From contig DDLV01000016.1 of NCBI GenBank assembly GCA_002340325.1, positions 1 through 62,150 on the forward strand: a stretch of DNA of 62,150 nt, read 5' to 3'. This document shows positions 1-9,433 of this stretch, piece after piece. Numbering within the stretch: position 1 is the first letter of the stretch; each line of letters starts with the position of its first letter. The notes under the pieces were generated by a model. It was given only the letters and a program-made list of their open reading frames with translations. It ran no database searches and was not told the DNA's origin. The position numbers and the translations under genes were made by a program. This DNA is from Glaciecola sp. UBA2563. GTDB lineage: Bacteria; Pseudomonadota; Gammaproteobacteria; Enterobacterales; Alteromonadaceae.

Positions 1-2
1 AC

Positions 3-128
3 CCAATCCCTGGGCGCTCTGCGAATTTAGTTCGCGCTGTGCAGCAGATGAATTCGAAGCTTTCAAATCACTTATACCCAAATTCAACTGTAAATCAACC
101 TATTAGAAAGTCAGTAACAATTAAATAA
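3..128 (+). CDS. 3' end of an unidentified gene cut by the window edge
   Basis: An open frame enters from the left edge and stops at TAA 126-128, giving 41 visible codons. The neighbouring frame is also open to TAG 104-106, so the true frame is uncertain; I prefer the one ending at 128 for its more ordinary codons. No domain can be recognised from so short a tail. The same-strand neighbours are exopolysaccharide genes, so it may be the previous member of that operon. The 110 bp between it and the next gene are AT-rich with no clear terminator. Confidence 0.3.
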   Translation, partial: PIPGRSANLVRAVQQMNSKLSNHLYPNSTVNQPIRKSVTIK

Positions 129-240
129 AACTTAGCCATGTTCAAAAGCACTTCTAAAAGAGTGATAAAAGTCGATTGGTAAAGTTCTTGCTTTGGCGCT
201 CAAAAGACACGCAAAGAAGTAATTGTGAGGACATTTCATT

Positions 241-960
241 ATGCGAGACTTGCTAGTTTTCAGTATTGCACTTAATGGATATCAATGGATTTACCGAAAG
301 AACTTAAAAACGCATCGACAATATGCAGAAAAAATAAATGCTGATTATGCACTTATTGATAACCCTAAATTTGTGTCCACTGGCACCGAATGTTGTTGGT
401 TGAAGATCCCGTTAATCCTAGCTGCATTTAATCGAGGGTATAAGTCAGTATTGTTTTTGGATGCTGACGCATTCGTAACAAACTCAGCACCTGATATTCG
501 GTTAGAAATTGACAAAGAAAGCGACATCCTTATGGCTAAGGGAGTCAGTGGGCGTTGGAATTCTGGTGTCATATTCGCAATCAACTCAGCTAAAACAATT
601 GAATTCTTAAATGAGGTATTGGCACGAAGGAGGGAAGACGTTGACATTGCCAATAGCGTTGGTTGGGGTGAAAACGGTCATGTCATCCAAGTTGCAAGCG
701 AAAAAGACGGGGTCAGTGAATTATCATTAAAATGGAATAATACATTTGCCTGTCATTTGGACGATTACATCAGGCATTTCAGCGCCGGTCTGTTAAGAGA
801 AAACCGCCTTATCATTTGGTTCCATCGTCTCTTACATTTACTAACTGCAAAAGCTTCGAAGTTCAAAAAAAGCAGTGATATTTTCGACGATCCAATGCAT
901 ATCCTGTTTAGCAATATCGTGCGCTCCCACCCTAACGCGTTTGAATATTTTCACTTTTAG
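241..960 (+). CDS. GT-A type glycosyltransferase
   Basis: This 239-residue protein looks like a small nucleotide-sugar-dependent glycosyltransferase. A hydrophobic strand leads into LFLDADAF at about residues 72-78, a classic DxD metal/nucleotide-sugar site (D74, D76). A later RWNSGVIFA segment resembles the NxG acceptor-side region of galactosyl/mannosyltransferase-like GT-A enzymes such as GT34. There is no signal peptide or membrane span, so it should be cytoplasmic. A GAGG motif precedes the ATG at a rather long spacing. It lies upstream of the WecG-like and sugar-transferase genes, so it probably adds a sugar to the lipid-linked repeat unit. The sugar cannot be told from sequence. Confidence 0.7.
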   Translation: MRDLLVFSIALNGYQWIYRKNLKTHRQYAEKINADYALIDNPKFVSTGTECCWLKIPLILAAFNRGYKSVLFLDADAFVTNSAPDIRLEIDKESDILMAKGVSGRWNSGVIFAINSAKTIEFLNEVLARRREDVDIANSVGWGENGHVIQVASEKDGVSELSLKWNNTFACHLDDYIRHFSAGLLRENRLIIWFHRLLHLLTAKASKFKKSSDIFDDPMHILFSNIVRSHPNAFEYFHF

Positions 961-1116
961 AAAATAGTTTTTTAAATTGATTTGCATTTTGAGAATAGAC
1001 ATTTCTTAATACTAAAAATACGAATAAAAATCATAATAAACAATAACTTATGACTTGGCATGGATGTGGCTATATGCCTGCAAAGAAGATAACTAAACCC
1101 AAAAGAGGTAATCGCA

Positions 1117-2376
1117 ATGCAGGACTCAAAATACGTACGAATAAAAGTATCAAGCAGTACCAAATCAATTCGCTATACCTACAAAGGAACATCATTAGAT
1201 TTTATTTTTACACTTCCATTGATACTATTTTTTACACCTATTTTTGTTGTTAATTCACTATACGCTTTATGTTTAAGGCGGCCAATATTTATAAAATCAA
1301 GAGAACTTGATGCACTTGGTCGCACTATCGTACGCCGCAAGTTTAGTTCTGGCATTTGTAAATTTGGAGCGTGCTTTCTTGATGTGTTTGCAGGTCAATA
1401 TGCATTTTGTGGCGTTACCTGTTGCCATCGATTAAACAAGTTTGAACAAGACAGGTTTAGTCAGATTTATGATATGCCTAGTGGTCTTTTTAGCCTTGTA
1501 AGTGTGAATCAATTAATTGGCCTGAACGATATTTCCGCATATCGACTGCTGATCAAGCAGGCACAGAGTGGATATATGGATTACATTTTTTTATTGCTAA
1601 AAGGATTTCTGAGCAAGATTTTCGAGTGTAATCACCAACATTTGGATGCAGATAAAGTACGCGTTTTCGGAATAGATATCGATAACGTGAAGATGCATTC
1701 AGCGGTAGACATGGTGTTAAATTCGCCGAAATGCACCACTCATCCTCAGATCGGGTTTTTCATTAATGCTCATTCGCTGAATTTATCGCGCCGTGATAAT
1801 GAGTTCGCCGATGATTTAAACAAATCAACGTGGTCGTTCGCAGATGGCTCAGGCATTCGATTAGCATCGTTGCGAAAAGGCCAGAAAATCAAAGAAAATG
1901 TCAATGGCACCGATATGCTTCCTTTGTTATGCGATGAAGCCCAAAAGCAGGGTAAAACGCTTTATTTATTAGGCGCGAAAGAGGGTATTGCAGAATTAGC
2001 TGCGCGAACCCTAAAACAGAGATTTCCGCGGCTAAAAATAGTTGGAACTGAACATGGATACCATAAAAACTATGACGATATTATTGACAGAATCAATGCT
2101 GTGAAGCCTGATGTGCTGCTTGTAGGAATGGGCTCACCCTATCAAGAGAGATGGATCCTCAGACATCAAGCGCGATTACATTGTAATACCGTTCTCGCGG
2201 TGGGCGGCTTATTTGATTTCTTCTCTAACCGAATTCCACGTGCACCTCGGTGGATGAGAGAGACAGGGCTTGAATGGTTATTTCGTCTTTATAAAGAGCC
2301 TTTAGCAAAATTTAGTCGTTACGTGATCGGTACGCCTGAGTTTTTGATCAGAATATTTTTACTCAAACAAGCATAA
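1117..2376 (+). CDS. WecG/TagA/CpsF glycosyltransferase fused to a decayed sugar-transferase domain
   Basis: The C-terminal part (about residues 185-410) is a WecG/TagA/CpsF (GT26) domain, with FINAHSLNL, FADGSGI, GMGSPYQERW and GGLFDFFSNRIPRAP segments. This family moves a second sugar from a UDP-sugar onto a lipid-linked sugar. The N-terminal 170 residues resemble a bacterial sugar transferase: a membrane segment (about 27-50), then a stretch in the place of the RVG-KFRSM region, and a remnant (FCGVTCC) where the family has LIGPRP. The catalytic DELPQ segment is missing, so this half is probably inactive. AGAGG lies 8 bp before the ATG. The gene ends 15 bp before an intact sugar-transferase gene, which suggests joint action at the membrane. 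Confidence 0.8.
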   Translation: MQDSKYVRIKVSSSTKSIRYTYKGTSLDFIFTLPLILFFTPIFVVNSLYALCLRRPIFIKSRELDALGRTIVRRKFSSGICKFGACFLDVFAGQYAFCGVTCCHRLNKFEQDRFSQIYDMPSGLFSLVSVNQLIGLNDISAYRLLIKQAQSGYMDYIFLLLKGFLSKIFECNHQHLDADKVRVFGIDIDNVKMHSAVDMVLNSPKCTTHPQIGFFINAHSLNLSRRDNEFADDLNKSTWSFADGSGIRLASLRKGQKIKENVNGTDMLPLLCDEAQKQGKTLYLLGAKEGIAELAARTLKQRFPRLKIVGTEHGYHKNYDDIIDRINAVKPDVLLVGMGSPYQERWILRHQARLHCNTVLAVGGLFDFFSNRIPRAPRWMRETGLEWLFRLYKEPLAKFSRYVIGTPEFLIRIFLLKQA

Positions 2377-2391
2377 GAGGTTAACTAGGTC

Positions 2392-3078
2392 ATGAATGCT
2401 GCAGTACGAGTATTGATATGGTGGTTTTTTGCACCACAGAACACAACCAATAAAACAAAGAAAGTAAAACAAGATCCCGTAACGGGCATCCCGATGTGGC
2501 TGCAGCGAACCTCTGCGTTTCTAATTTTACTTTGTGCGAGCCCAATTGTACTTCTAACTATGTTGTTAATTGTCTTAGAGAGTAAAGGAGGGTTGTTTTA
2601 TTCACAGACGAGAGTTGGGCTTTATGGTAAAAGGTTTAACTGTTTAAAATTGAGATCCATGTACGTCAAAGACGACTACCGATACGTAGAGCCGGTACTT
2701 GAATCAAGCGACAGAGAAGGGATCTGTAAGAAATACGTTAACGATCCAAGGATAACGAAAGTCGGCAAATTTATTCGAAAGTATTCAATTGATGAACTCC
2801 CTCAATTAATGAATGTTGTCAAAGGCGACATGGCATTGATAGGCCCAAGGCCTTCGCTTATATGTGAATTTGAGCAATATGATTCTCGTGTGTATTCACG
2901 ACTACTGTGTGAAGCGGGCATAACAGGACTGTGGCAAGTCTCTGGGAGGGCCAACACAACATTTGAGGAACAAGTAATGTTAGATCAGCACTATGTAAAC
3001 AATCAAAGTGTTTGGCTTGATATAGCGATAATTCTCCGCACTATTCCTGCTGTTTTGTTTGCAAAAGGCGCGTACTAA
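2392..3078 (+). CDS. Polyprenyl-phosphate sugar-1-phosphate transferase
   Basis: This is a bacterial sugar transferase (Pfam PF02397 type) that starts repeat-unit assembly by moving a sugar-1-phosphate to undecaprenyl phosphate at the inner membrane. It has one N-terminal membrane segment (about residues 37-62) with a proline, typical of the re-entrant helix of monotopic enzymes. Next come the TRVGLYGK and LKLRSM motifs, then the catalytic SIDELPQLMNVVKGDM block, IGPRP, and GLWQVSGR. At 228 residues it is the short catalytic-core form without the WbaP/WcaJ N-terminal membrane region. It follows the WecG-like gene closely and is followed by a strong terminator, so it probably ends the first transcription unit. 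Confidence 0.9.
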   Translation: MNAAVRVLIWWFFAPQNTTNKTKKVKQDPVTGIPMWLQRTSAFLILLCASPIVLLTMLLIVLESKGGLFYSQTRVGLYGKRFNCLKLRSMYVKDDYRYVEPVLESSDREGICKKYVNDPRITKVGKFIRKYSIDELPQLMNVVKGDMALIGPRPSLICEFEQYDSRVYSRLLCEAGITGLWQVSGRANTTFEEQVMLDQHYVNNQSVWLDIAIILRTIPAVLFAKGAY

Positions 3079-3111
3079 TACAGTTTCTATTTCTTTCGAT
3101 TTTCACAGAAT

Positions 3112-3138
3112 AAAAAAGCCGTTTAATACGGCTTTTTT
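3112..3138 (+). terminator. Rho-independent terminator after the sugar-transferase gene
   Basis: A GCCGT/ACGGC stem with a 5-nt loop is flanked by A-rich sequence on the left and a run of seven T on the right. It begins about 34 bp after the stop codon at 3078. Because the arms extend into A and T tracts it may work in both directions. It separates the sugar-transferase unit from the Wza-like operon. The remaining 218 bp up to the next gene are AT-rich and should hold that operon's promoter; no JUMPstart/ops sequence was seen. Confidence 0.85.
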
Positions 3139-3356
3139 TGTTCATGAACTTTCAAATCCTCGATTGCAAAATGCGAAAAAGCGCATTCGCATTTCGAGAA
3201 TTCAAAAATATCACAAAAAATATTCAATAATATCAACAATATAAAATTGGCATGTCATTTGTAATAGCAGGTTTATGAATTGAGCGAGTTTATATACATC
3301 AATAGTTTATATCCGCTTGGCGCGATAGGACTAACGCAGACAGAAGAGACTAGATT

Positions 3357-4610
3357 ATGAGAGTTTTAAAGCATTCTATTGTTGTACTGGTAACAGTTCT
3401 GTTTACTTGCAGTTGTGCACAACACCACGGCTTAGCCAGTGTTGCAAAAAATGAGCATGCCTTCTATGGTGAAATTAATCAACAAGGTGTCACGTTTCAA
3501 CAGCGAAAAGCAAGCGTAGTGAACACCTATAAAAAACGAGATTGTAAAAGTCTTTACAGCTTTGGTGCATCTGTTGTTATCGATGCTAACGCGGCAAATG
3601 TAGTGCCTTACTCTGCATTATTACAATCTAATTCAAATGCATTTAATGGTGAGCTGACACTCAGTCCTGGCGACCTACTTGAGCTGCAACTAGAGAATGG
3701 TGAAGGATTTGAAGGCAATTACGTCATAGATACCGTTGGACGCATCAATATTCCAATCGTAGGCGGTATCAATGCTATAGGTAAAAGCGCTTTGCAAGTG
3801 TCCTCGGAAATAGAAATTGCGCTAATAAAAGCTAAATTGTTTCATCCCGATACGGCCCTTGTAACTTTGAAGGTACTGAGATGGGCTGAAATTGCGCTAA
3901 CGGTTGAAGGAGCTGTTTTCGAACCGGGTAGGGTATTGATAAACAGCGAACCGCTGGATGCAGTCTTTGATGATAAAGATGCAGCAGTAGGGGACTATCA
4001 GCCAAAACGATTTATCTCAGAAGCGTTAAGGGCAGCATCTGGAATAAGGCCAGATGCTGCATTAGATAAAATCATTTTAGTGCGAAATGGTTGGAAGATA
4101 GAAGTTGACCTCACCGGCATAATTTCAGGCCAGCCAGTTGTAGATATTCCACTTGTCGCTGGTGATCACATTATTGTTCCAAGTACAGGCTGTTTTCAAC
4201 AGCACCTTGTTCGACCCAGTCAGATTACGCCCAAGGGATTTCGAATCTTTATATCTAATTTGATCGACTCTTCATTGAGTAATGCAAATGCGGCTGTCGG
4301 CAGATTTTCTTCGAGCGTGCCATACGGAACAAGATTGCTTCAAGCAGCCGTTACAGCAAATTGTGTGGGTGGCAAAGCTTGGACCAATGCGTCGCGTAGA
4401 GTGATGTTAGCGAGTGAACATCCAATCACCAAAGAGATGCAAGTCATCGAACGTTCAATCGAAGAAATTGTTCGAAATATTAATAGAGACGACATTAATC
4501 CTTATTTAATGCCAAATGACACTGTCGCGTGTTACGACAGCGACCTGACCAATCTCCGGGATGTCGCCGATGCATTAGCAGACATCATCGTACCATTTAA
4601 ATTACTGTAG
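3357..4610 (+). CDS. Wza-like polysaccharide export lipoprotein
   Basis: This is a polysaccharide biosynthesis/export family (Poly_export plus SLBB) outer-membrane protein that should form the exit channel for the polymer. The N-terminus has a hydrophobic signal ending in TCSC, consistent with a lipobox and lipidated Cys near residue 21. A LSPGDLLELQ segment and a following VDTxGxIxIP-like strand mark the export domain, and an SLBB-like region follows (EGAVFEPGRV). The C-terminal 130 residues are not obviously conserved. Its stop is 13 bp before the Wzz-like gene, so the two are co-transcribed. It is similar in size to Wza but divergent in sequence, so the symbol is left blank. Confidence 0.8.
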   Translation: MRVLKHSIVVLVTVLFTCSCAQHHGLASVAKNEHAFYGEINQQGVTFQQRKASVVNTYKKRDCKSLYSFGASVVIDANAANVVPYSALLQSNSNAFNGELTLSPGDLLELQLENGEGFEGNYVIDTVGRINIPIVGGINAIGKSALQVSSEIEIALIKAKLFHPDTALVTLKVLRWAEIALTVEGAVFEPGRVLINSEPLDAVFDDKDAAVGDYQPKRFISEALRAASGIRPDAALDKIILVRNGWKIEVDLTGIISGQPVVDIPLVAGDHIIVPSTGCFQQHLVRPSQITPKGFRIFISNLIDSSLSNANAAVGRFSSSVPYGTRLLQAAVTANCVGGKAWTNASRRVMLASEHPITKEMQVIERSIEEIVRNINRDDINPYLMPNDTVACYDSDLTNLRDVADALADIIVPFKLL

Positions 4611-4623
4611 TAAGGGACTGACA

Positions 4624-6012
4624 GTGAATAAATTGAAAATACCAACGCGTTTCGACGTCTTTAGAGGATGCGTCTATAGGTTATTGCGATGGCCTTATCT
4701 GGTGGTCGGGCTAGTTTGCTATTCGATGATTGGACTTATGATTGTTATCTACATGCTATCACCCGCCACGTATTCAAGTGATATGGAATTAGTGCTGCCG
4801 GGAACTGGTGCAAGTAGCAATGTGAGTTTAACCGAAGTCGGACAAATTGTGTCGCAGACGACAACCCCGTTTTCTGGCGGTGGGTTTAATCCTCGCGTTA
4901 ACTACAAACAAATGTTGGTCAGTAGAAGTGTTCTAGAGAAAGCGGCTAGCAAATTAAATCTATCTACGAGTAATTTTGGAAAGCCGTCCATAAAACTTAC
5001 CGAGCAAACGTCCATCATCCAAGTCGAAATGAAGAGTTTTAGTGCAGGTCATGCGCAACAGAAAGCATGGGCGTTGTATGAAGCATTTCAACATGAACTC
5101 GATTTGCTGCGAGCAGACGAAGTTTTTCGTCGAGATGAATCTATTAAAGCCGTACTTCAAACATATCGCGAGCGGACAAATGCGGCACGCGTTAACATCG
5201 TTGATTTCCAGCAACGTTCTATGTTGGTCTCTGAAGAGCAGCTAAATGCACTGATATCAAATCAATCAGAATTGAATAGACAAAAATACCTTTTGGAGGG
5301 TGAGCTATCTAATTTACAAAATTATGCCGACCAGCTGAGTATTGATTTAGATGTATCACCTGAACTGGCGTCAATAGGCCTTAAGCTGCAGTCTGATCCC
5401 GATTTTACGGGTTACCTATCTGAATTAAATAAAGCAAGTGCCAGACTTATTGAGTATCGCTCATCTTGGGGCGACAGACACCCCAAGGTCGTGACTCAAA
5501 TCAGTAGACAACAAAAAGCTCGTCAGAGTTTGGTTTCATATGTAAGTAAGTTTGCGGGCGTAGATTCACCGGCTCTTTTGTTCACACTAACGCTGAAAGA
5601 CAGTCCTAAACGTGCGGAACTGTTTAGGCAGCTTATCAACGCTATGGCAAAAATAAGTGGCAAGACCGCTGAATTGAGCGATGTTCAGAGAGCTTTGTTG
5701 CGTGTTGGTGATGAACTTAAAGTACTTTCCAGAGAGGTTGCGGAGCTCGATAGATTGAATAAGGAGTTCGATCTAGCGGAAGCTGTGTTTACGTCTGCCG
5801 CTGCCAGGCTTGAAGCAAACAAAGCAGATGTATTTGCTTCATATCCAGTCGTTCAAATCCTTTCTGAACCCAGCCTTGTGATGTATCAATCTAGCCCTAA
5901 AACGATGCTAGCGATTGTGGCAGGCATTTTTGGTTTTTGTTTAATTACGTTCGGACTTATCGTGTTATGGCAACGAGACAACTTAATCAAGTTTCTTTTG
6001 AAGAAAAAATAA
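4624..6012 (+). CDS. Wzz/GumC-like chain-length determinant
   Basis: A 462-residue inner-membrane polysaccharide co-polymerase. One membrane span lies near residues 24-45, a long periplasmic region with predicted coiled coil covers about 170-400, and a second span lies near 430-452. There is no Walker A or tyrosine-rich kinase tail, so it is the kinase-free type (PCP-1 or GumC-like without BY-kinase). It should control polymer length and link the polymerase to the Wza-like exporter just upstream. The start is GTG at 4624, preceded by AAGGG at a good spacing. No separate kinase gene is visible in the window. Confidence 0.8.
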   Translation: MNKLKIPTRFDVFRGCVYRLLRWPYLVVGLVCYSMIGLMIVIYMLSPATYSSDMELVLPGTGASSNVSLTEVGQIVSQTTTPFSGGGFNPRVNYKQMLVSRSVLEKAASKLNLSTSNFGKPSIKLTEQTSIIQVEMKSFSAGHAQQKAWALYEAFQHELDLLRADEVFRRDESIKAVLQTYRERTNAARVNIVDFQQRSMLVSEEQLNALISNQSELNRQKYLLEGELSNLQNYADQLSIDLDVSPELASIGLKLQSDPDFTGYLSELNKASARLIEYRSSWGDRHPKVVTQISRQQKARQSLVSYVSKFAGVDSPALLFTLTLKDSPKRAELFRQLINAMAKISGKTAELSDVQRALLRVGDELKVLSREVAELDRLNKEFDLAEAVFTSAAARLEANKADVFASYPVVQILSEPSLVMYQSSPKTMLAIVAGIFGFCLITFGLIVLWQRDNLIKFLLKKK

Positions 6013-6017
6013 CCGTG

Positions 6018-7241
6018 ATGTCGTTAAGTTCAACGTATTTGGTTTATGCCATAGGCGGAGTCTATGTGCTGGGTTCCGTTATTGGATATTTGCTAATGGG
6101 ACTTGTTGTTCTGCGGTTGATTGTCGAAGAGCCTGAACAGCAGCAATCACTAACGTCTATGAGTTATTTGTGGTCGATATCGATGTTCATCATGTTAGTG
6201 ACACTGCTTATTGGCCATGCAAACTGGCAATTAGGTTTAGCACAAACAATCAAATCGACCATTGGTTGGGCGAAGGGTTGGGCATTAATGGCGCTATTCA
6301 TATGGCTAGGTGCTAATTCGGCAATTAGGCCTCATTTTGTCGTGCGTGGAGCATGTTTAATTGCGATTCATAGTTTGTTCTTTGCCGCAATCAGCATTGT
6401 AGCGTACGCGGTTGGCATACCAGGCGATTTATATGTTTCTCCGTTAAAAGCCATTGGCGGACCCGGCCCAGATTTTTTTAAAGTGTCACTGTATGGGATG
6501 AACCCAGAAACGGGTGCAGGAAGGTGGCAGTTCTTCGGTCCATGGGCGCCATCTGCAGGCTTGATTGCGTGCTTGTTTTTAATTATCTGCTCGCTCGAAA
6601 CAAATACAAAAATGAGAAATTGGGCATTCATAGGATGTGCGGTGATTTGCATATTATCGCAGTCTCGCGCAGGTATGGCGATTTTTATGTGTTTAATCCC
6701 ATTGTTGTGGTCGCAGCGCTTCTTCAATGACCCTCGCATTTTGTTAATGGTGGGCATTGGTATTCCCTTTGTTTTACTGATGGGGCAGCCATTAATCGAA
6801 ATGCTTTTAGATTCTTATCAACAGGTGAGAGACGCAAGACCTGACTCAACACGAGTTCGAAATGCACTTGCAAATATTGCCCTCCAGCGTTGGCAAGTTG
6901 AGGCATTTTGGTTTGGACACGGCATTGTTGAAAGGGGTCCTAAGATGGTCGAATTTATGCCTATCGGCAGTCATCACAGTTGGTACGGTCTTTTGTTTGT
7001 AAAGGGAATTGTCGGTCTGCTGGCGTTAGCAATACCGATGACGATTACACTTCTTTATCTGATGTTTAATGCAACGCGAAGCCTATTTGTTCAACGTGCG
7101 ATGTGCATAGTAATTGTGCTGTTTTGTTACAGCTTTTTTGAAAATTTAGAAATCTTAATGTATTTGTGCTGGCCGGCATTTTTGATGATCGGTATGGCAT
7201 TTTCACCCAAAAAATATGGAGAGTATGATGAGCAGTTTTGA
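6018..7241 (+). CDS. Wzy-like O-antigen/exopolysaccharide polymerase or ligase
   Basis: A 407-residue polytopic membrane protein with about ten hydrophobic segments and a longer periplasmic-type loop in its second half containing PDSTRVRNALANIAL and GIVERG, the arrangement of O-antigen polymerase/ligase (Wzy_C) proteins. It should join lipid-linked repeat units in the periplasm. I chose ATG 6018, five bases after the previous stop; longer starts inside the Wzz-like gene are possible but would overlap it. Its 3' end overlaps the next gene by 14 bp, so translation is probably coupled. Family members diverge strongly, so polymerase versus ligase cannot be decided here. Confidence 0.7.
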   Translation: MSLSSTYLVYAIGGVYVLGSVIGYLLMGLVVLRLIVEEPEQQQSLTSMSYLWSISMFIMLVTLLIGHANWQLGLAQTIKSTIGWAKGWALMALFIWLGANSAIRPHFVVRGACLIAIHSLFFAAISIVAYAVGIPGDLYVSPLKAIGGPGPDFFKVSLYGMNPETGAGRWQFFGPWAPSAGLIACLFLIICSLETNTKMRNWAFIGCAVICILSQSRAGMAIFMCLIPLLWSQRFFNDPRILLMVGIGIPFVLLMGQPLIEMLLDSYQQVRDARPDSTRVRNALANIALQRWQVEAFWFGHGIVERGPKMVEFMPIGSHHSWYGLLFVKGIVGLLALAIPMTITLLYLMFNATRSLFVQRAMCIVIVLFCYSFFENLEILMYLCWPAFLMIGMAFSPKKYGEYDEQF

Positions 7242-8322
7242 TACATACCTTGTTGGTTATTACGGAATGCAAAATGCTGGCGATGATGCCTTAATGTTGG
7301 CTTCAATAAACGGAATTAATCGAATAAAACCTTTTTCGAAAATTAAAATCTCAACTTCTAATGGAATAAGCGTTGCCAATCAGCGTTGTTTTTCTTCGCG
7401 ATTACGAGAACAGCAATCATTTAGAGGTCAAAATCGATTAACACATTATACAAATGCGCTGGCGAGCAAGTCAGTTGTATTTGGTGGTGGATCAGTACTA
7501 CACAACAGTCATGATTTAAGGCTTAAATTACAACTGTTGAAACTTGCAGGCAAAAAGAATTCGCGAGCTGTTGGCGTTAGCATAGGTCCGTTTGTCGATA
7601 GTAAGGCGGAAAAGTACTGTGCAGAATTGTTAAATCGATTGAGCTTTGTTGGCGTAAGAGATGAACAGAGTTTAGAAATAGCGAATGCTATAGCCCCAAA
7701 TGCAAATTGCCACTTAACATTTGATTTGGCGTTGGGGCTGTTAAAGGACCCAAGCTTTAATCCTTCAGTAACAAATCGGCAGGGTATTTTAGTTAACGTA
7801 TGCCCAGTAGCGAAAGATCCTTCGGGTAATTTCGATAGCTCTGCGGATATAAAAAGAGTGAAACAGCTTGCACGTGCGTTAACCTTAGTGCATCGCCTTA
7901 CGGGTGAACATATTACTGTCATATCATTGAATGGGCATCAAAAGCTTGGAGACCATAGCCTATGCCAAAAACTGATGGAAGAACTCTACACACGCGTACC
8001 GGTCGGGATTATTGGTTATCACGAAAACCCAATGAAAATATTAAAAGTCGTATCTAGCTTTAAAGTGTGCATTAGCATGCGCTTACACGGGAATGTCTTT
8101 GCATATATGACAGGAACGCCATCAATATCATTAAACTACCATCCAAAGTGCGATCAATGGTGTGAGCAAATTGGCCAACCAAATAGTCATCGTGTTGCAG
8201 TTGACGATGTAGATTCAGACGCCTTTTTGAATGCGATAACCGAAGGGCTTGAAAACGGCTTCCGTTTGCCAACACTAGACATTGAATCTGCTGTGCAGAA
8301 GTCACTTTTAAACTGGAAGTAA
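7228..8322 (+). CDS. Polysaccharide pyruvyl transferase family protein
   Basis: This 364-residue protein matches the polysaccharide pyruvyl transferase family (PF04230, CsaB/WcaK-like), which adds ketal pyruvate from PEP to sugars and makes the polymer acidic. Visible marks are the N-terminal GYYGMQNAGDDA loop, VVFGGGSVLH in the middle, and a C-terminal SMRLHGNVFAYMTGTPSISL block containing the family's RLH motif. Three ATGs lie close together (7216, 7225, 7228); GGAGA at 7218-7222 best serves 7225 or 7228. It overlaps the polymerase-like gene and is followed after 58 bp by a GT2 gene, so it belongs to the exopolysaccharide operon. Confidence 0.85.
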   Translation: MSSFDTYLVGYYGMQNAGDDALMLASINGINRIKPFSKIKISTSNGISVANQRCFSSRLREQQSFRGQNRLTHYTNALASKSVVFGGGSVLHNSHDLRLKLQLLKLAGKKNSRAVGVSIGPFVDSKAEKYCAELLNRLSFVGVRDEQSLEIANAIAPNANCHLTFDLALGLLKDPSFNPSVTNRQGILVNVCPVAKDPSGNFDSSADIKRVKQLARALTLVHRLTGEHITVISLNGHQKLGDHSLCQKLMEELYTRVPVGIIGYHENPMKILKVVSSFKVCISMRLHGNVFAYMTGTPSISLNYHPKCDQWCEQIGQPNSHRVAVDDVDSDAFLNAITEGLENGFRLPTLDIESAVQKSLLNWK

Positions 8323-8380
8323 TTTTTCAGTTGACGCTAATTTTTACGTTGTATCTAATTCGTAAGTAGGAGAAAACAAA

Positions 8381-9310
8381 ATGCGTTCAAATACAGTTTC
8401 AGTGATTATTCCACTGTATAACAAAGCAAATCACATTAAGCGAACACTCGACAGCGTTATCGCGCAAACCAGGCCAGTAGATGAAATTATTGTTATCGAC
8501 GACGGTTCAACCGACAATGGCGCTCAGGTGGTAAAAGATTTAAATATACCCAACCTATCGTTAATTCACCAATCGAATCAGGGGGTTTCAGCTGCGCGAA
8601 ATCGCGGTATCGAGGAGAGTAAATCTCAGTATATTACATTTATTGACGCAGATGATCAGTGGAACCCCCAGTTTATAGAACAAATGCTTCTATTGTCGCT
8701 GAGTTTTCCGCAAGCAGGAGCCTATGCAAGTAGATATCAATATGTATTAGGCGAAAACCAATTTAGAGAACCGAAAATCGCGTTAAAAAAATTCCCAAAG
8801 AAATTCGGTTTGCTTAAGAACTTTTATGACATTGCTGGAAACGGCGACCTGCCTTTCCTCGTCAGCAGCATGTTAATAAAAGCAGATGTTTTTGAGACAA
8901 TAGGTAATTTCCCAATGGGTGAGAAAATGGGAGAGGACCAGGATGTGATTTGTAAAATCGTGGAAAGTTACGATGTTGTCTATTCAAAAAATATAAATTT
9001 ACTTTATCACACTGATGCTGATAATCGAGCCTGTATCAACAATTTACCAACAGAAGAATGTGGCTTTAGCAAACGCGTTATGCAAAGGCTACAAAGCAAC
9101 CCAGAACTTGAAAAGGCAGAAAAAACAGCGCGCATACGCTTTTGCGCCGCGCATGTTTGTCATCTTGCAAAAAGAAATGTTCTTGCGGGTAATATAAAAG
9201 AAGCCAGAGCATTACTAAATGACAATCGATTGTGGTTAAAGCCGTTACATAAAGTCTTTTTGACTTTCTGTTGTTTTTTTCCTTTTTCTAATCGTTCGTT
9301 ATCGTTGTAA
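8381..9310 (+). CDS. GT2 family glycosyltransferase
   Basis: A 309-residue GT2 (GT-A fold) enzyme. The N-terminus carries VSVIIPLYNK, then IDDGSTD at residues 39-45, QGVSAARNRGI, and the DADD metal/nucleotide site at about 89-92. An EDQDV segment around residue 190 fits the acceptor/catalytic-base ED motif. There is no membrane domain, so it should act at the cytoplasmic face and extend the lipid-linked repeat unit. A GGAG ribosome-binding site lies before the ATG. It ends the plus-strand run of exopolysaccharide genes. Confidence 0.88.
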   Translation: MRSNTVSVIIPLYNKANHIKRTLDSVIAQTRPVDEIIVIDDGSTDNGAQVVKDLNIPNLSLIHQSNQGVSAARNRGIEESKSQYITFIDADDQWNPQFIEQMLLLSLSFPQAGAYASRYQYVLGENQFREPKIALKKFPKKFGLLKNFYDIAGNGDLPFLVSSMLIKADVFETIGNFPMGEKMGEDQDVICKIVESYDVVYSKNINLLYHTDADNRACINNLPTEECGFSKRVMQRLQSNPELEKAEKTARIRFCAAHVCHLAKRNVLAGNIKEARALLNDNRLWLKPLHKVFLTFCCFFPFSNRSLSL

Positions 9311-9433
9311 TGAAAAGTACGAGTAGGAAGAGAAAGATCTTTTCATTGAAATTGATCAAAAGAGAAATATACTCAACCAGTTTTTTCATATTCTGCCTTT
9401 GAAAGACATCAGCCGAAAAAAGTGGGAGCTTTT

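Noticed and set aside
3079..3356. JUMPstart/ops element for RfaH before the export operon
   Set aside because: No GGCGGTAG-type sequence is present.
5937..6017. Longer N-terminus of the polymerase-like gene inside the Wzz-like gene
   Set aside because: It would overlap the upstream gene by about 75 bp with no better ribosome-binding site; ATG 6018 is simpler.
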